6,978 nucleotides of DNA. Origin: Proteiniphilum sp. UBA4977 (GTDB lineage Bacteria > Bacteroidota > Bacteroidia > Bacteroidales > Dysgonomonadaceae). Below the pieces are notes generated by a model. The model saw only the letters and a list, made by a program, of their open reading frames with translations. It made no database searches and was not told the DNA's origin. The position numbers were made by a program, and so were the translations under genes. The DNA lies in assembly GCA_002398565.1 (NCBI GenBank), contig DGZP01000098.1, positions 1-6,978 on the forward strand. Direction: 5' to 3'. Shown here in pieces: positions 1 to 6,978 of this stretch (within the stretch, counting starts at the first letter, position 1; each line of letters begins with the position of its first letter).

Positions 1-11
1 AATGGAAGAAT

Positions 12-39
12 AAAAAAATCTGCACCCAAAGTGCAGATT
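12..39 (-). terminator. Intrinsic terminator ending the minus-strand gene cluster
   Basis: Read on the minus strand, this is a perfect 9-bp stem (AATCTGCAC paired with GTGCAGATT, 17-25 with 31-39) closed by a 5-base loop and followed directly by a run of T residues (positions 16-12). This is the classic form of a Rho-independent terminator. It lies about 75 bases after the stop codon of the small exported-protein gene and is the only strong minus-strand terminator seen in the window, so it probably ends the whole purB-to-left transcript. On the plus strand the stem is followed by a looser pyrimidine-rich tract, so weak two-way function is possible. Confidence 0.8.
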
Positions 40-64
40 CTCTCTACTTTTATTATTTTGATAG

Positions 65-94
65 AAAGGCATTCCAAGTGATTGGCGTGCCTTT
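65..94. other. Imperfect hairpin in the 3' untranslated region
   Basis: A 7-bp stem (AAAGGCA, 65-71, with TGCCTTT, 88-94) encloses a 2x2 internal loop and a 4-bp stem (CCAA/TTGG) capped by four bases. On the plus strand the cap is GTGA, a GNRA-type tetraloop, and the stem is followed by TTTTGATTTT-like sequence. On the minus strand it is followed by TTTCTAT. It could be a second, weaker terminator in either direction or an RNA-stabilising 3' structure. No plus-strand gene lies upstream within the window, so its direction cannot be decided. Confidence 0.4.
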
Positions 95-114
95 TGATTT
101 TGGCCGGTACGGGC

Positions 115-525
115 TTACCGGCTATGTGTCCTGGAATCATATTCCACGGCATTGCCTGTATTACTGTCAGAATATGGAATGAGTCTCTCTTTTCTTTTCA
201 GATAGAATATCTCTGTTTCATCTTTAGAGTCACGTACTATCTCAATCAACTCGAAGCCCTCTTTGCTGAGCATGTTCAGTACGGCGATCATCCCGTTAAA
301 GGAGATGGCACGACGGCGATTGTCGGTGATCTGCGGAGTACGTCCACCCTGACCCCAGTCGACCCGCACCGTGTTCTTCGAGCTCAAGAGCGGTCCCGAG
401 TCGGACCAGATACGAATATAGTCGGCATCCAGCTCCCTTATCGGTTTTTCGTTCACATACTGTGCCCGGGCAAAAGTAATGCTGCCCGTCACCATCAGTA
501 CCAGTAGGAATAATTTTGTCTTCAT
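115..525 (-). CDS. Small exported protein of unknown function (Bacteroidales)
   Basis: This encodes 136 residues from the ATG at 525. An in-frame GTG three codons upstream is less likely, because from the ATG the protein begins with a textbook signal peptide: Lys2 and Lys4, a hydrophobic core at residues 5-18, and a signal peptidase I site Ala-Arg-Ala before Gln22. No lipobox cysteine is present, so a soluble periplasmic or secreted product of about 115 residues is expected. The mature part has a strand-like segment ending in VRVDWGQGG (53-61), then an amphipathic helix-like stretch (76-88, FNGMIAVLNMLSK), then GFELIEIV (90-97) and a final strand IFYLKRK (106-112). From memory, this order resembles small exported Bacteroidales proteins with a DFGQ-like motif and a helix followed by GWEFV, and loosely the DUF4177 pattern. 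No function is known to me. It follows lepA by 69 bases without a recognisable promoter and has a terminator downstream, so it is probably the last gene of the transcript. Confidence 0.85.
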   Translation of the reverse strand: MKTKLFLLVLMVTGSITFARAQYVNEKPIRELDADYIRIWSDSGPLLSSKNTVRVDWGQGGRTPQITDNRRRAISFNGMIAVLNMLSKEGFELIEIVRDSKDETEIFYLKRKERLIPYSDSNTGNAVEYDSRTHSR

Positions 526-594
526 AGTTCTCACTATTTTAAGTTGGTTATGTATCGAGAGTGATAAGCGTTAATCTGATTACTAATCTCTGTT

Positions 595-2382
<1,788 letters not shown>

Positions 2383-2397
2383 TAATTTTTTTCGAAC

Positions 2398-3795
2398 TTA
2401 AAATTCCGCATTGTTTGGCGTGCGCGGGAATGGGATCACATCACGGATATTGGCCATGCCGGTGATAAAAAGCATCAGCCTTTCAAAGCCAAGTCCAAAG
2501 CCCGCATGGGGTGCAGTACCAAACTTACGTGTTTCCAGGTACCACCAGATGGGTTCTATATTCATGCCTGTCTCCTCCACCCTGCGCAGTAGTCTGTCAT
2601 GATCGGCTTCCCGTTCCGAACCGCCGATGATTTCTCCGATTTTCGGAAAGAGCACATCCATTGCGCGGACCGTTTTACCGTCGTCGTTCTGTTTCATGTA
2701 AAACGATTTGATCTCCTTGGGATAGTCGGTCAGGATCACCGGGCGTTTGAAATGCTTCTCCACCAGATAACGTTCATGTTCCGACTGGAGGTCGGCACCC
2801 CAGTAAACCGGAAATTCGAATTTCTCTCCCGATGCCTCCAGTATCTTCACCCCTTCGGTATAAGTGAGTCGCACAAAATCATTTTCCACCACAAACTTCA
2901 ATCGGTCGATCAGTTCTTTGTCGTACATCTTTGCGAGAAATTCAATATCTTCCATGCAATGATCCAGCGCGTAGCGTATCAGGTATTTCAAAAACTCCTC
3001 TGCCAGATCCATGTTGTCGTTGTTGTCATTGAAGGCAACCTCCGGTTCAATCATCCAGAATTCGGCGAGATGTCGTGGTGTGTTGGAGTTCTCGGCACGA
3101 AAGGTAGGGCCAAAGGTGTAGATGGCACCAAGCGCCATGGCCCCCAGCTCCCCCTCGAGCTGTCCCGATACGGTGAGGTTGGTCTGTCTGCCGAAGAAAT
3201 CTTCGGTAAAATCAACCTTCCCTTCCGCATTACGTGGCAGCTTGTCGGCATCGAGCGTGGTTACCTCAAACATGGAACCGGCCCCCTCTGCATCTGAAGC
3301 CGTAATGATGGGCGTATGGAAATAGTAAAAACCCTTATCGTTAAAAAACTTGTGGATGGCGTATGACATGTGGTGACGCATCCGGAAGATGGCGCCGAAC
3401 GTATTGGTGCGTGGGCGCAGGTGGGCGATTTCGCGAAGGAATTCAAGAGAGTGTCCTTTTTTTTGCAACGGGTATACTGCAGGATCGGCTTCACCGTAGA
3501 TTTCAATTTCGGTGGCCTGTATCTCCACCGACTGTCCCTGTCCCTGCGATTCGACCAGCTTGCCGTTCACATTGAGGCATGCACCGGTAGTAATGGGTTT
3601 AAGAAACTCTTCACCAAACTGCGATATATCAATCACAATCTGTATGTTATTTATGGTTGATCCGTCGTTTAAAGCGACAAATCCCACATTTTTGTTACCT
3701 CTGCGGGTGCGCACCCACCCCTTGATGTTTACTTCTTCGCCAAAGTTGGCAAGCTGTAAAGCTTCCGAAATTTTTGTTCTTTTAAGTTGTTTCAT
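2398..3795 (-). CDS. asnS: Asparaginyl-tRNA synthetase
   Basis: This class IIb aminoacyl-tRNA synthetase charges tRNA-Asn with asparagine using ATP in the cytoplasm. From the ATG at 3795 it has 465 residues, typical for the family. A TTG two codons upstream would give 467, but the ATG gives the expected N-terminus (MKQLKRTKI). Residues about 20-100 form the anticodon-binding OB fold, including VNIKGWVRTRRG. The catalytic domain shows motif 1 near GFYYFHTP (155-162), motif 2 with FRAENSNTPRHLAEFWM (232-248), and motif 3 GFGLGFERL (432-440) followed by RDVIPFPRTP. The motif 2 region and the NIRDVIPFPR ending favour AsnRS over AspRS. An AsnRS-type insertion before motif 2 (about 180-208) is present. 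The gene is intact. A 152-base leader with several small hairpins separates it from the pseudouridine synthase gene upstream, and lepA follows 15 bases downstream. A dedicated AsnRS implies that Asn-tRNA need not be made by the GatCAB route. Confidence 0.98.
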   Translation of the reverse strand: MKQLKRTKISEALQLANFGEEVNIKGWVRTRRGNKNVGFVALNDGSTINNIQIVIDISQFGEEFLKPITTGACLNVNGKLVESQGQGQSVEIQATEIEIYGEADPAVYPLQKKGHSLEFLREIAHLRPRTNTFGAIFRMRHHMSYAIHKFFNDKGFYYFHTPIITASDAEGAGSMFEVTTLDADKLPRNAEGKVDFTEDFFGRQTNLTVSGQLEGELGAMALGAIYTFGPTFRAENSNTPRHLAEFWMIEPEVAFNDNNDNMDLAEEFLKYLIRYALDHCMEDIEFLAKMYDKELIDRLKFVVENDFVRLTYTEGVKILEASGEKFEFPVYWGADLQSEHERYLVEKHFKRPVILTDYPKEIKSFYMKQNDDGKTVRAMDVLFPKIGEIIGGSEREADHDRLLRRVEETGMNIEPIWWYLETRKFGTAPHAGFGLGFERLMLFITGMANIRDVIPFPRTPNNAEF

Positions 3796-3947
3796 ATTCA
3801 ACGCTGTCTCCCTTGCGGGAATGATGCTATATCTGTGTTCTCCCTTCTTTTCAGAAGAAATGAGTAATCAGTGAATAATTGACCGGCAGGTCAATGGAGC
3901 CCTGCGTTTTTTCGGATACAGGGGAACCGGTTTATTTAGGTGAAATG
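3796..3947 (-). promoter_or_regulatory. Structured leader upstream of asnS
   Basis: Read on the minus strand, this intergenic stretch holds three short hairpins in a row. The first has a 7-bp stem ATTGACC/GGTCAAT with a 4-base loop (3878-3895). The second has a 5-bp stem CTTCT/AGAAG with a GAAA loop (3844-3857), extendable by G-U pairs. The third has a 4-bp stem TCCC/GGGA with a GCAA loop (3809-3820). Two of the loops are GNRA tetraloops. I found neither a TAnnTTTG promoter element nor a T-box sequence, and no convincing terminator for the gene upstream. It may be a structured leader or processing region, or the short stems may have arisen by chance. Confidence 0.35.
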
Positions 3948-5108
3948 TTAATCAAACGCACCCATGCGCAACATATTTACTTCCTGTTCCGAGAGGTAAC
4001 GCCATTTTCCGCGTGACAGTTTTTTCTTGGTCAGCCCGGCAAAATAGACCCTGTCGAGTTTCAATACCCGGTAACCCAGTTTCTCGAACATGCGGCGCAC
4101 CACACGATTCTTGCCGGAGTGAATTTCAATACCTACCTGAGTAAGATCCTCTTCCGTGACGTAGCTGATGGCATCGGCATGAATCTCTCCATCTTCCAGC
4201 TCAATTCCGTCGGCGATAGCCTGCATATGCTCCATGGCCACTGGCTTGTCGAGCCACACCTGGTAAATTTTTCTTTTTTCGTATTTTGGATGTGTTAATT
4301 TTGATGCCAGATCTCCGTCGTTAGTGAGCAGAAGTACACCGGTCGTAGCCCTGTCAAGGCGACCCACAGGATATATTCGTTCGGAGCAGGCACTTTTCAC
4401 CAGTTCCATTACCGTCTTGCGGTTTTCAGGGTCATCGGTGGTAGTTACAAACCCTTTTGGTTTGTTTAACAGGACATAAACCTTACTTTCCAGTGTCACC
4501 GGCTGATTATGAAACATTACCGAGTCTGCACGAGTGATTTTCGTTCCCAGTTCGGTCACGACCTCTCCGTTCACCTTTACCACACCTGCCTGGATGAACT
4601 CATCCGCTTCACGGCGTGAACATACTCCAGCATTGGCAAGGTACTTGTTGAGCCGTATCGGTGCATTGGGATCGGCATTTTCTTTATACTTGATCTGCTT
4701 GAAAGGCTTTTTCTTCTTCAGTTTTTTGGGGCCTGTTACCGATTGATTATTTCTGTTTTGCGGTTGATTTCCCCAGCTGCGGTTACCATATTCTCCTCCG
4801 GGTCCCCTTTGCGGTGACTGAATACGTTCTCCTACTCTCGGTCGGCGTTTTCGTGGAGCTCCTTCATTCTCCCCATATGTATTTCTTTGTTGCGAGTCGT
4901 TCCAGTTCTGATTATAGGAACGCTCCGGCGTACGATATCCTTCCTGTCGAGGTCTCCGTTCATAACCCTGATTCCGGTTATACGAATCATAATTCTGGCT
5001 CCGGTTAGGTGAATCGTATCCCTGATTTCTGTTGGGTGAAGCGTGTCTCTCATTGTTCGCGCTGCTGAAACTCCTCCTCGGGCGCGATTCTTCGTTGTTT
5101 GTTGTCAT
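3948..5108 (-). CDS. rluB: rRNA pseudouridine synthase, RluB/RsuA family, with long disordered N-terminal extension
   Basis: This encodes 386 residues. The family isomerises a specific uridine in rRNA to pseudouridine; E. coli RluB modifies 23S rRNA, and the exact target here is inferred only. Residues about 151-197 form an S4 RNA-binding domain (IRLNKYLANAGVCSRREAD). The catalytic domain carries YPVGRLDRATTGVLLLTNDG (247-265 region) with the predicted nucleophile Asp252, and the C-terminal family motif GKNRVVRRMFEKLGYRVLKLDR (332-353). Residues 1-150 are an extension absent from E. coli RluB. It is rich in Asn, Arg, Gln, Ser, Gly and Tyr, has no leucine before residue 130, contains a tandem 9-residue repeat, and ends in a lysine block (128-140). 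It is probably disordered and RNA-binding. The ATG start is preceded by AAGGA with 7-base spacing (5116-5120), a Shine-Dalgarno-like site that is uncommon in this phylum. It lies 123 bases after purB and 152 bases before asnS. The family call is secure; RluB rather than another RsuA-type paralogue is less so. Confidence 0.93.
   Translation of the reverse strand: MTTNNEESRPRRSFSSANNERHASPNRNQGYDSPNRSQNYDSYNRNQGYERRPRQEGYRTPERSYNQNWNDSQQRNTYGENEGAPRKRRPRVGERIQSPQRGPGGEYGNRSWGNQPQNRNNQSVTGPKKLKKKKPFKQIKYKENADPNAPIRLNKYLANAGVCSRREADEFIQAGVVKVNGEVVTELGTKITRADSVMFHNQPVTLESKVYVLLNKPKGFVTTTDDPENRKTVMELVKSACSERIYPVGRLDRATTGVLLLTNDGDLASKLTHPKYEKRKIYQVWLDKPVAMEHMQAIADGIELEDGEIHADAISYVTEEDLTQVGIEIHSGKNRVVRRMFEKLGYRVLKLDRVYFAGLTKKKLSRGKWRYLSEQEVNMLRMGAFD
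4953..5033 (-). repeat. Three tandem 27-bp repeats coding for a 9-residue NRxQxYxxx unit
   Basis: Within the N-terminal extension of the pseudouridine synthase, residues 26-34, 35-43 and 44-52 read NRNQGYDSP, NRSQNYDSY and NRNQGYERR. A weaker fourth unit, PRQEGYRTP, follows at 53-61. At the DNA level the units share the Asn and Gln codons exactly but differ at many other positions. This suggests an old duplication under protein-level constraint rather than a fresh slippage array. Confidence 0.85.
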
Positions 5109-5115
5109 GTTGTTT

Positions 5116-5120
5116 TCCTT
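5116..5120 (-). promoter_or_regulatory. Shine-Dalgarno-like ribosome binding site of the pseudouridine synthase gene
   Basis: The minus strand reads AAGGA with 7 bases before the ATG at 5108. It is worth noting because none of the other minus-strand genes in this window shows such a site, in keeping with the weak use of Shine-Dalgarno sequences in Bacteroidetes. It supports the chosen start and hence the inclusion of the disordered extension in the protein. Confidence 0.5.
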
Positions 5121-5136
5121 TTTGTTTTGAATAATG

Positions 5137-5150
5137 AAACCTCACGGTTT
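5137..5150 (-). other. Small GNRA hairpin in the leader of the pseudouridine synthase gene
   Basis: On the minus strand, AAACC and GGTTT form a 5-bp stem closed by GTGA, a GNRA-type tetraloop, about 30 bases upstream of the start codon. On the plus strand the same stem is followed by a run of T residues, but no plus-strand transcript is expected here, so it is unlikely to act as a terminator. It may be a leader structure or chance. Confidence 0.3.
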
Positions 5151-5169
5151 TTTTGTTTTCCTAAAACAC

Positions 5170-5202
5170 TCCGGTATGTTATCGGTGAACAACCGAGCCG
5201 GA
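5170..5202 (-). terminator. Weak terminator or attenuator-like hairpin after purB
   Basis: On the minus strand a 5-bp outer stem (TCCGG/CCGGA, 5198-5202 with 5170-5174) encloses a 5-bp inner stem (TCGGT/ACCGA, 5192-5196 with 5182-5186) with a 5-base loop. The two stems are joined by an asymmetric bulge. The sequence then runs GTGTTTTAGG, a short T tract. It lies about 30 bases after the purB stop. It could partly terminate the purB transcript or stabilise its 3' end. The short T run and the bulge make full termination doubtful. Confidence 0.35.
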
Positions 5203-5231
5203 CTCTCCATAAATTTTAATTTTCTTTTCGC

Positions 5232-6575
5232 TTAAATACCTGTGTAAGTTTGTGGCGTAATTGATTTTAACTCCTGTTTTACCTGTTCGTCTATCGCCAA
5301 TTCGTCGATAAATGCTGAAATAAGTTCTCTTGTAATTTGTCTGTTTGTCCGTGTGAGACCCTTCAGAGCCTCATAAGGTTTCGGATATCCTTCCCTTCTC
5401 AATATGGTTTGAATACCTTCGGCAACCACTGCCCAGTTATTCTCCAAATCCCTTTCTATAGCATCTCTGTGTAATAACAATTTACCCAGTCCTTTTGTTG
5501 TACTTTTCAAGGCAATTATTCCGTGTGCAAGGGGAATGCCGATGTTGCGAATTACGGTGGAGTCGGTAAGGTCGCGCTGCAACCGTGAGATGGGCAACTT
5601 GGCCGACAGATGTTCCAGTAGTGCATTTGCAATACCGAGATTGCCTTCTGCATTCTCAAAATCGATGGGATTCACCTTATGAGGCATGGCCGATGAACCC
5701 ACTTCACCCTCCTTGATCTTTTGTTTGAAATATTCCATCGAGATGTACTGCCACATATCGCGGCAGAAATCGATGAGGATCGTGTTGATTCTTTTCAGAC
5801 TGTCGAATGAAGCAGCCAGTGCATCGTAATTTGAAATCTGAGTGGTGTATTCCTCCCGTTGCAGATTGAGTTTATTACTCAGAAAATCTTCCGCAAACCT
5901 TTTCCAATCCGTCGTCGGATAGGCCACCTTGTGTGCGTTGAAATTACCCGTGGCACCGCCGAACTTTGCTTTTGCCGGGATATGCCGCAATACCTCCAGC
6001 TGGTTGTCGAGCCTGTAGGCGAACACCTTCATTTCCTTCCCCAGCCGGGTGGGCGATGCCGGCTGTCCGTGGGTACGTGCCAGCATGGGGATATCCTTCC
6101 AAGCTTCGGCGTAAGTCTCAATCTGAGCAATGAGACTCTCCAGTTCCGGGATATAGACTGCTTTAAGGGCTTCCTGCCACATCATGGGTGTGGCCGTGTT
6201 ATTGATATCCTGCGATGTAAGCCCGAAGTGGATAAACTCTTTGTAATCTGAGAGCTGAAGCTGATCGAATTTTTCCTTTAAGAAATATTCCACTGCCTTC
6301 ACATCATGATTGGTGATTTTCTCAATATCCTTGATCTTCAATGCATCTTCTTCATTGAAATCTTCGTACAATGCACCTAACTTTGCAAACAGTTGTCGGT
6401 CAATCTTCTTCAGCGAAGGTATACCTGCTTCACAGAGTGCGATAAAGTATTCCACTTCCACTCTCACCCTGTATTTTATCAATGCATATTCCGAGAAGTA
6501 GCCGGCAAGCTCTTCAGTTTTATCCCTGTACCGTCCGTCGATGGGCGAAATGGCTGTCAGTTTGTTCAAGTTCAT
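5232..6575 (-). CDS. purB: Adenylosuccinate lyase
   Basis: This encodes 447 residues, normal for the family. The enzyme acts twice in purine synthesis, releasing fumarate from SAICAR to give AICAR and from adenylosuccinate to give AMP, and works as a cytoplasmic homotetramer. The sequence shows the N-terminal LTAISPIDGRYRDKT, TSQDINNTA (120-128), ARTHGQPASPTRLG (166-179) with the probable catalytic acid His169, and the fumarase/aspartase superfamily signature GSSAMPHKVNPIDFEN (293-308) with the probable catalytic base Ser295. It resembles the long E. coli-type PurB (NPIDFENAEGNLGIAN) rather than the shorter Bacillus type. It is intact. The ATG at 6575 gives the family N-terminus. It is the first gene of the minus-strand group. 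A Bacteroidetes-type promoter candidate lies about 125 bases upstream, and the tRNA-Val gene is divergent from it. Confidence 0.98.
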   Translation of the reverse strand: MNLNKLTAISPIDGRYRDKTEELAGYFSEYALIKYRVRVEVEYFIALCEAGIPSLKKIDRQLFAKLGALYEDFNEEDALKIKDIEKITNHDVKAVEYFLKEKFDQLQLSDYKEFIHFGLTSQDINNTATPMMWQEALKAVYIPELESLIAQIETYAEAWKDIPMLARTHGQPASPTRLGKEMKVFAYRLDNQLEVLRHIPAKAKFGGATGNFNAHKVAYPTTDWKRFAEDFLSNKLNLQREEYTTQISNYDALAASFDSLKRINTILIDFCRDMWQYISMEYFKQKIKEGEVGSSAMPHKVNPIDFENAEGNLGIANALLEHLSAKLPISRLQRDLTDSTVIRNIGIPLAHGIIALKSTTKGLGKLLLHRDAIERDLENNWAVVAEGIQTILRREGYPKPYEALKGLTRTNRQITRELISAFIDELAIDEQVKQELKSITPQTYTGI

Positions 6576-6625
6576 TGTTTGTCGCGCAAGCGTTTAAATC
6601 AATTTCTGAATGGCGGGAAATCACT

Positions 6626-6649
6626 TTACTGCTCATTCACTTTTTTCAT
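6626..6649 (-). other. Seven-codon mini-ORF in the purB leader
   Basis: Downstream of the purB promoter candidate, the minus strand has an ATG at 6649 opening MKKVNEQ and then TAA. It ends 50 bases before the purB start. The upstream bases lack a Shine-Dalgarno site, which is not informative in this phylum. The peptide has no run of codons suggesting amino-acid attenuation. It could be a translated leader peptide or chance. Confidence 0.2.
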
Positions 6650-6698
6650 TGTAGCTGTGACCTCTATAAAAAAATGCAACTCCCCTGTTTTCACGATA

Positions 6699-6728
6699 CA
6701 AAAATAGTGATAATTATAGAGTCGGAAA
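6699..6728 (-). promoter_or_regulatory. Probable purB promoter (Bacteroidetes type)
   Basis: On the minus strand TATTTTTG (6706-6699) matches the Bacteroidetes -7 consensus TAnnTTTG. About 18 bases further upstream lies a T-rich TTTTC (ending near 6725), close to the -33 TTTG element but with C for G. Transcription would start about 5-7 bases after the -7 box, giving a purB leader of roughly 115 bases. It is the only CAAAnnTA complement seen between purB and the tRNA. Confidence 0.55.
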
Positions 6729-6756
6729 AATTTTTATAAAATTATTTGCGAAATAT

Positions 6757-6787
6757 TTTGCAGGAAAACAAAAAGAGTCTATCTTTG
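6757..6787 (+). promoter_or_regulatory. Consensus Bacteroidetes promoter for tRNA-Val
   Basis: TTTG at 6757-6760 is followed after exactly 19 bases by TATCTTTG at 6780-6787, a full match to the Bacteroidetes primary sigma factor consensus (TTTG, 19-21 bases, TAnnTTTG). The region upstream is A/T-rich, as in strong stable-RNA promoters. It faces the tRNA, with a predicted transcription start near 6793, and no other plus-strand match was seen in this region. Confidence 0.8.
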
Positions 6788-6792
6788 CATCA

Positions 6793-6839
6793 CTTTTTCA
6801 GAAAGCAGCCTCCGGGAGCGGAAAGGAACACTGAAAAGG
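6793..6839 (+). other. Hairpin in the 5' leader of the tRNA-Val transcript
   Basis: A 9-bp stem, 6793-6801 (CTTTTTCAG) with 6831-6839 (CTGAAAAGG) including one G-U pair, encloses a 29-base loop. The loop can form a further small TCCG/CGGA hairpin (6811-6822). The stem begins almost exactly at the predicted transcription start, so the nascent transcript would open with a stem-loop. It is probably part of the leader removed by RNase P; a stable leader RNA is possible. Confidence 0.4.
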
Positions 6840-6899
6840 AAGTCCGGTAAGTGAATCATATAAGAGGCACAGAAGTATCCGGGATTTTATTGAAAATTG

Positions 6900-6974
<75 letters not shown>

Positions 6975-6978
6975 CCCA

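Larger units (their letters stand above)
6576..6899. other. Divergent intergenic region between purB and tRNA-Val
   Basis: This 324-base stretch holds no convincing protein gene. From left to right it contains the purB leader with a 7-codon mini-ORF, a minus-strand promoter candidate, a very AT-rich core including the 10-base palindrome AAAAATTTTT (6726-6735), a plus-strand consensus promoter, and a roughly 105-base leader before the tRNA. The AT-rich core sits between the two promoters and could serve both as UP-element-like or bent DNA. Nothing else is recognisable. Confidence 0.7.

Noticed and set aside
82..507. Plus-strand ORF of 141 codons opposite the small exported gene
   Set aside because: It starts from a TTG and resembles no family I know. 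The opposite strand has a signal peptide, shares direction with its neighbours and has a proper terminator.
532..534. GTG start adding three residues to the small exported protein
   Set aside because: The ATG at 525 gives a standard signal peptide with lysines near the N-terminus. The GTG adds nothing to it.
2599..3297. Plus-strand ORF of 232 codons inside asnS, the longest antisense frame in the window
   Set aside because: It is fully antisense to intact asnS, its composition is like a reverse-frame shadow (many His, Phe and Val), and it has no promoter or recognisable motif.
3799..3801. TTG start giving a 467-residue AsnRS
   Set aside because: An ATG two codons downstream gives a normal N-terminus and family length. 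TTG starts are rarer and nothing supports this one.
3886..3912. Plus-strand hairpin GCAGG/CCTGC followed by six T residues, looking like a terminator
   Set aside because: The stem is only 5 bp with a 10-base loop, and no plus-strand gene lies upstream for it to terminate.
3796..3947. T-box riboswitch upstream of asnS
   Set aside because: There is no T-box antiterminator sequence of the TGGNACC type, no long specifier stem and no terminator before the gene.

Overview
The window is a stretch of ordinary Bacteroidetes chromosome, probably from the order Bacteroidales. The family cannot be fixed from the sequence; a Dysgonomonas, Proteiniphilum or Parabacteroides relative is a guess. Three things point there. 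The protein sequences look like Bacteroidales homologues. Two intergenic elements fit the phylum's promoter consensus (TTTG, 19-21 bases, TAnnTTTG). Most starts lack a Shine-Dalgarno sequence and have A-rich upstream regions instead.

Layout: five genes lie on the minus strand and are read from right to left. They are purB (adenylosuccinate lyase), an RluB/RsuA-type rRNA pseudouridine synthase with a long disordered N-terminal extension, asnS (asparaginyl-tRNA synthetase), lepA (elongation factor 4) and a small exported protein of unknown function. All five are intact, have family-typical lengths where a family is known, and end in TAA. asnS and lepA are only 15 bases apart. The other gaps are 123 bases (purB to the pseudouridine synthase), 152 bases (to asnS) and 69 bases (lepA to the small gene). 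No canonical Bacteroidetes promoter was found in these internal gaps, so one long transcript from the purB promoter is plausible. It would end at the intrinsic terminator at the left edge. Two start codons were moved inward to ATG: asnS to 3795 (upstream alternative TTG) and the small exported gene to 525 (upstream alternative GTG).

At the right end, a 324-base AT-rich region separates purB from a plus-strand tRNA-Val(UAC) gene. It holds back-to-back promoter candidates: a near-consensus one for purB and an exact-consensus one for the tRNA. It also holds a roughly 105-base tRNA leader with a 9-bp stem, and a 7-codon mini-ORF in the purB leader.

The shared theme is nucleotide supply and translation: AMP synthesis, rRNA modification, tRNA charging, elongation-factor recycling and a tRNA. 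I saw no mobile element, CRISPR array, phage gene, toxin-antitoxin pair or defence system, and nothing that makes a strong case for an undescribed system. The least understood items are the small exported protein after lepA, the repetitive disordered tail on the pseudouridine synthase, and the structured leaders of asnS and the tRNA.
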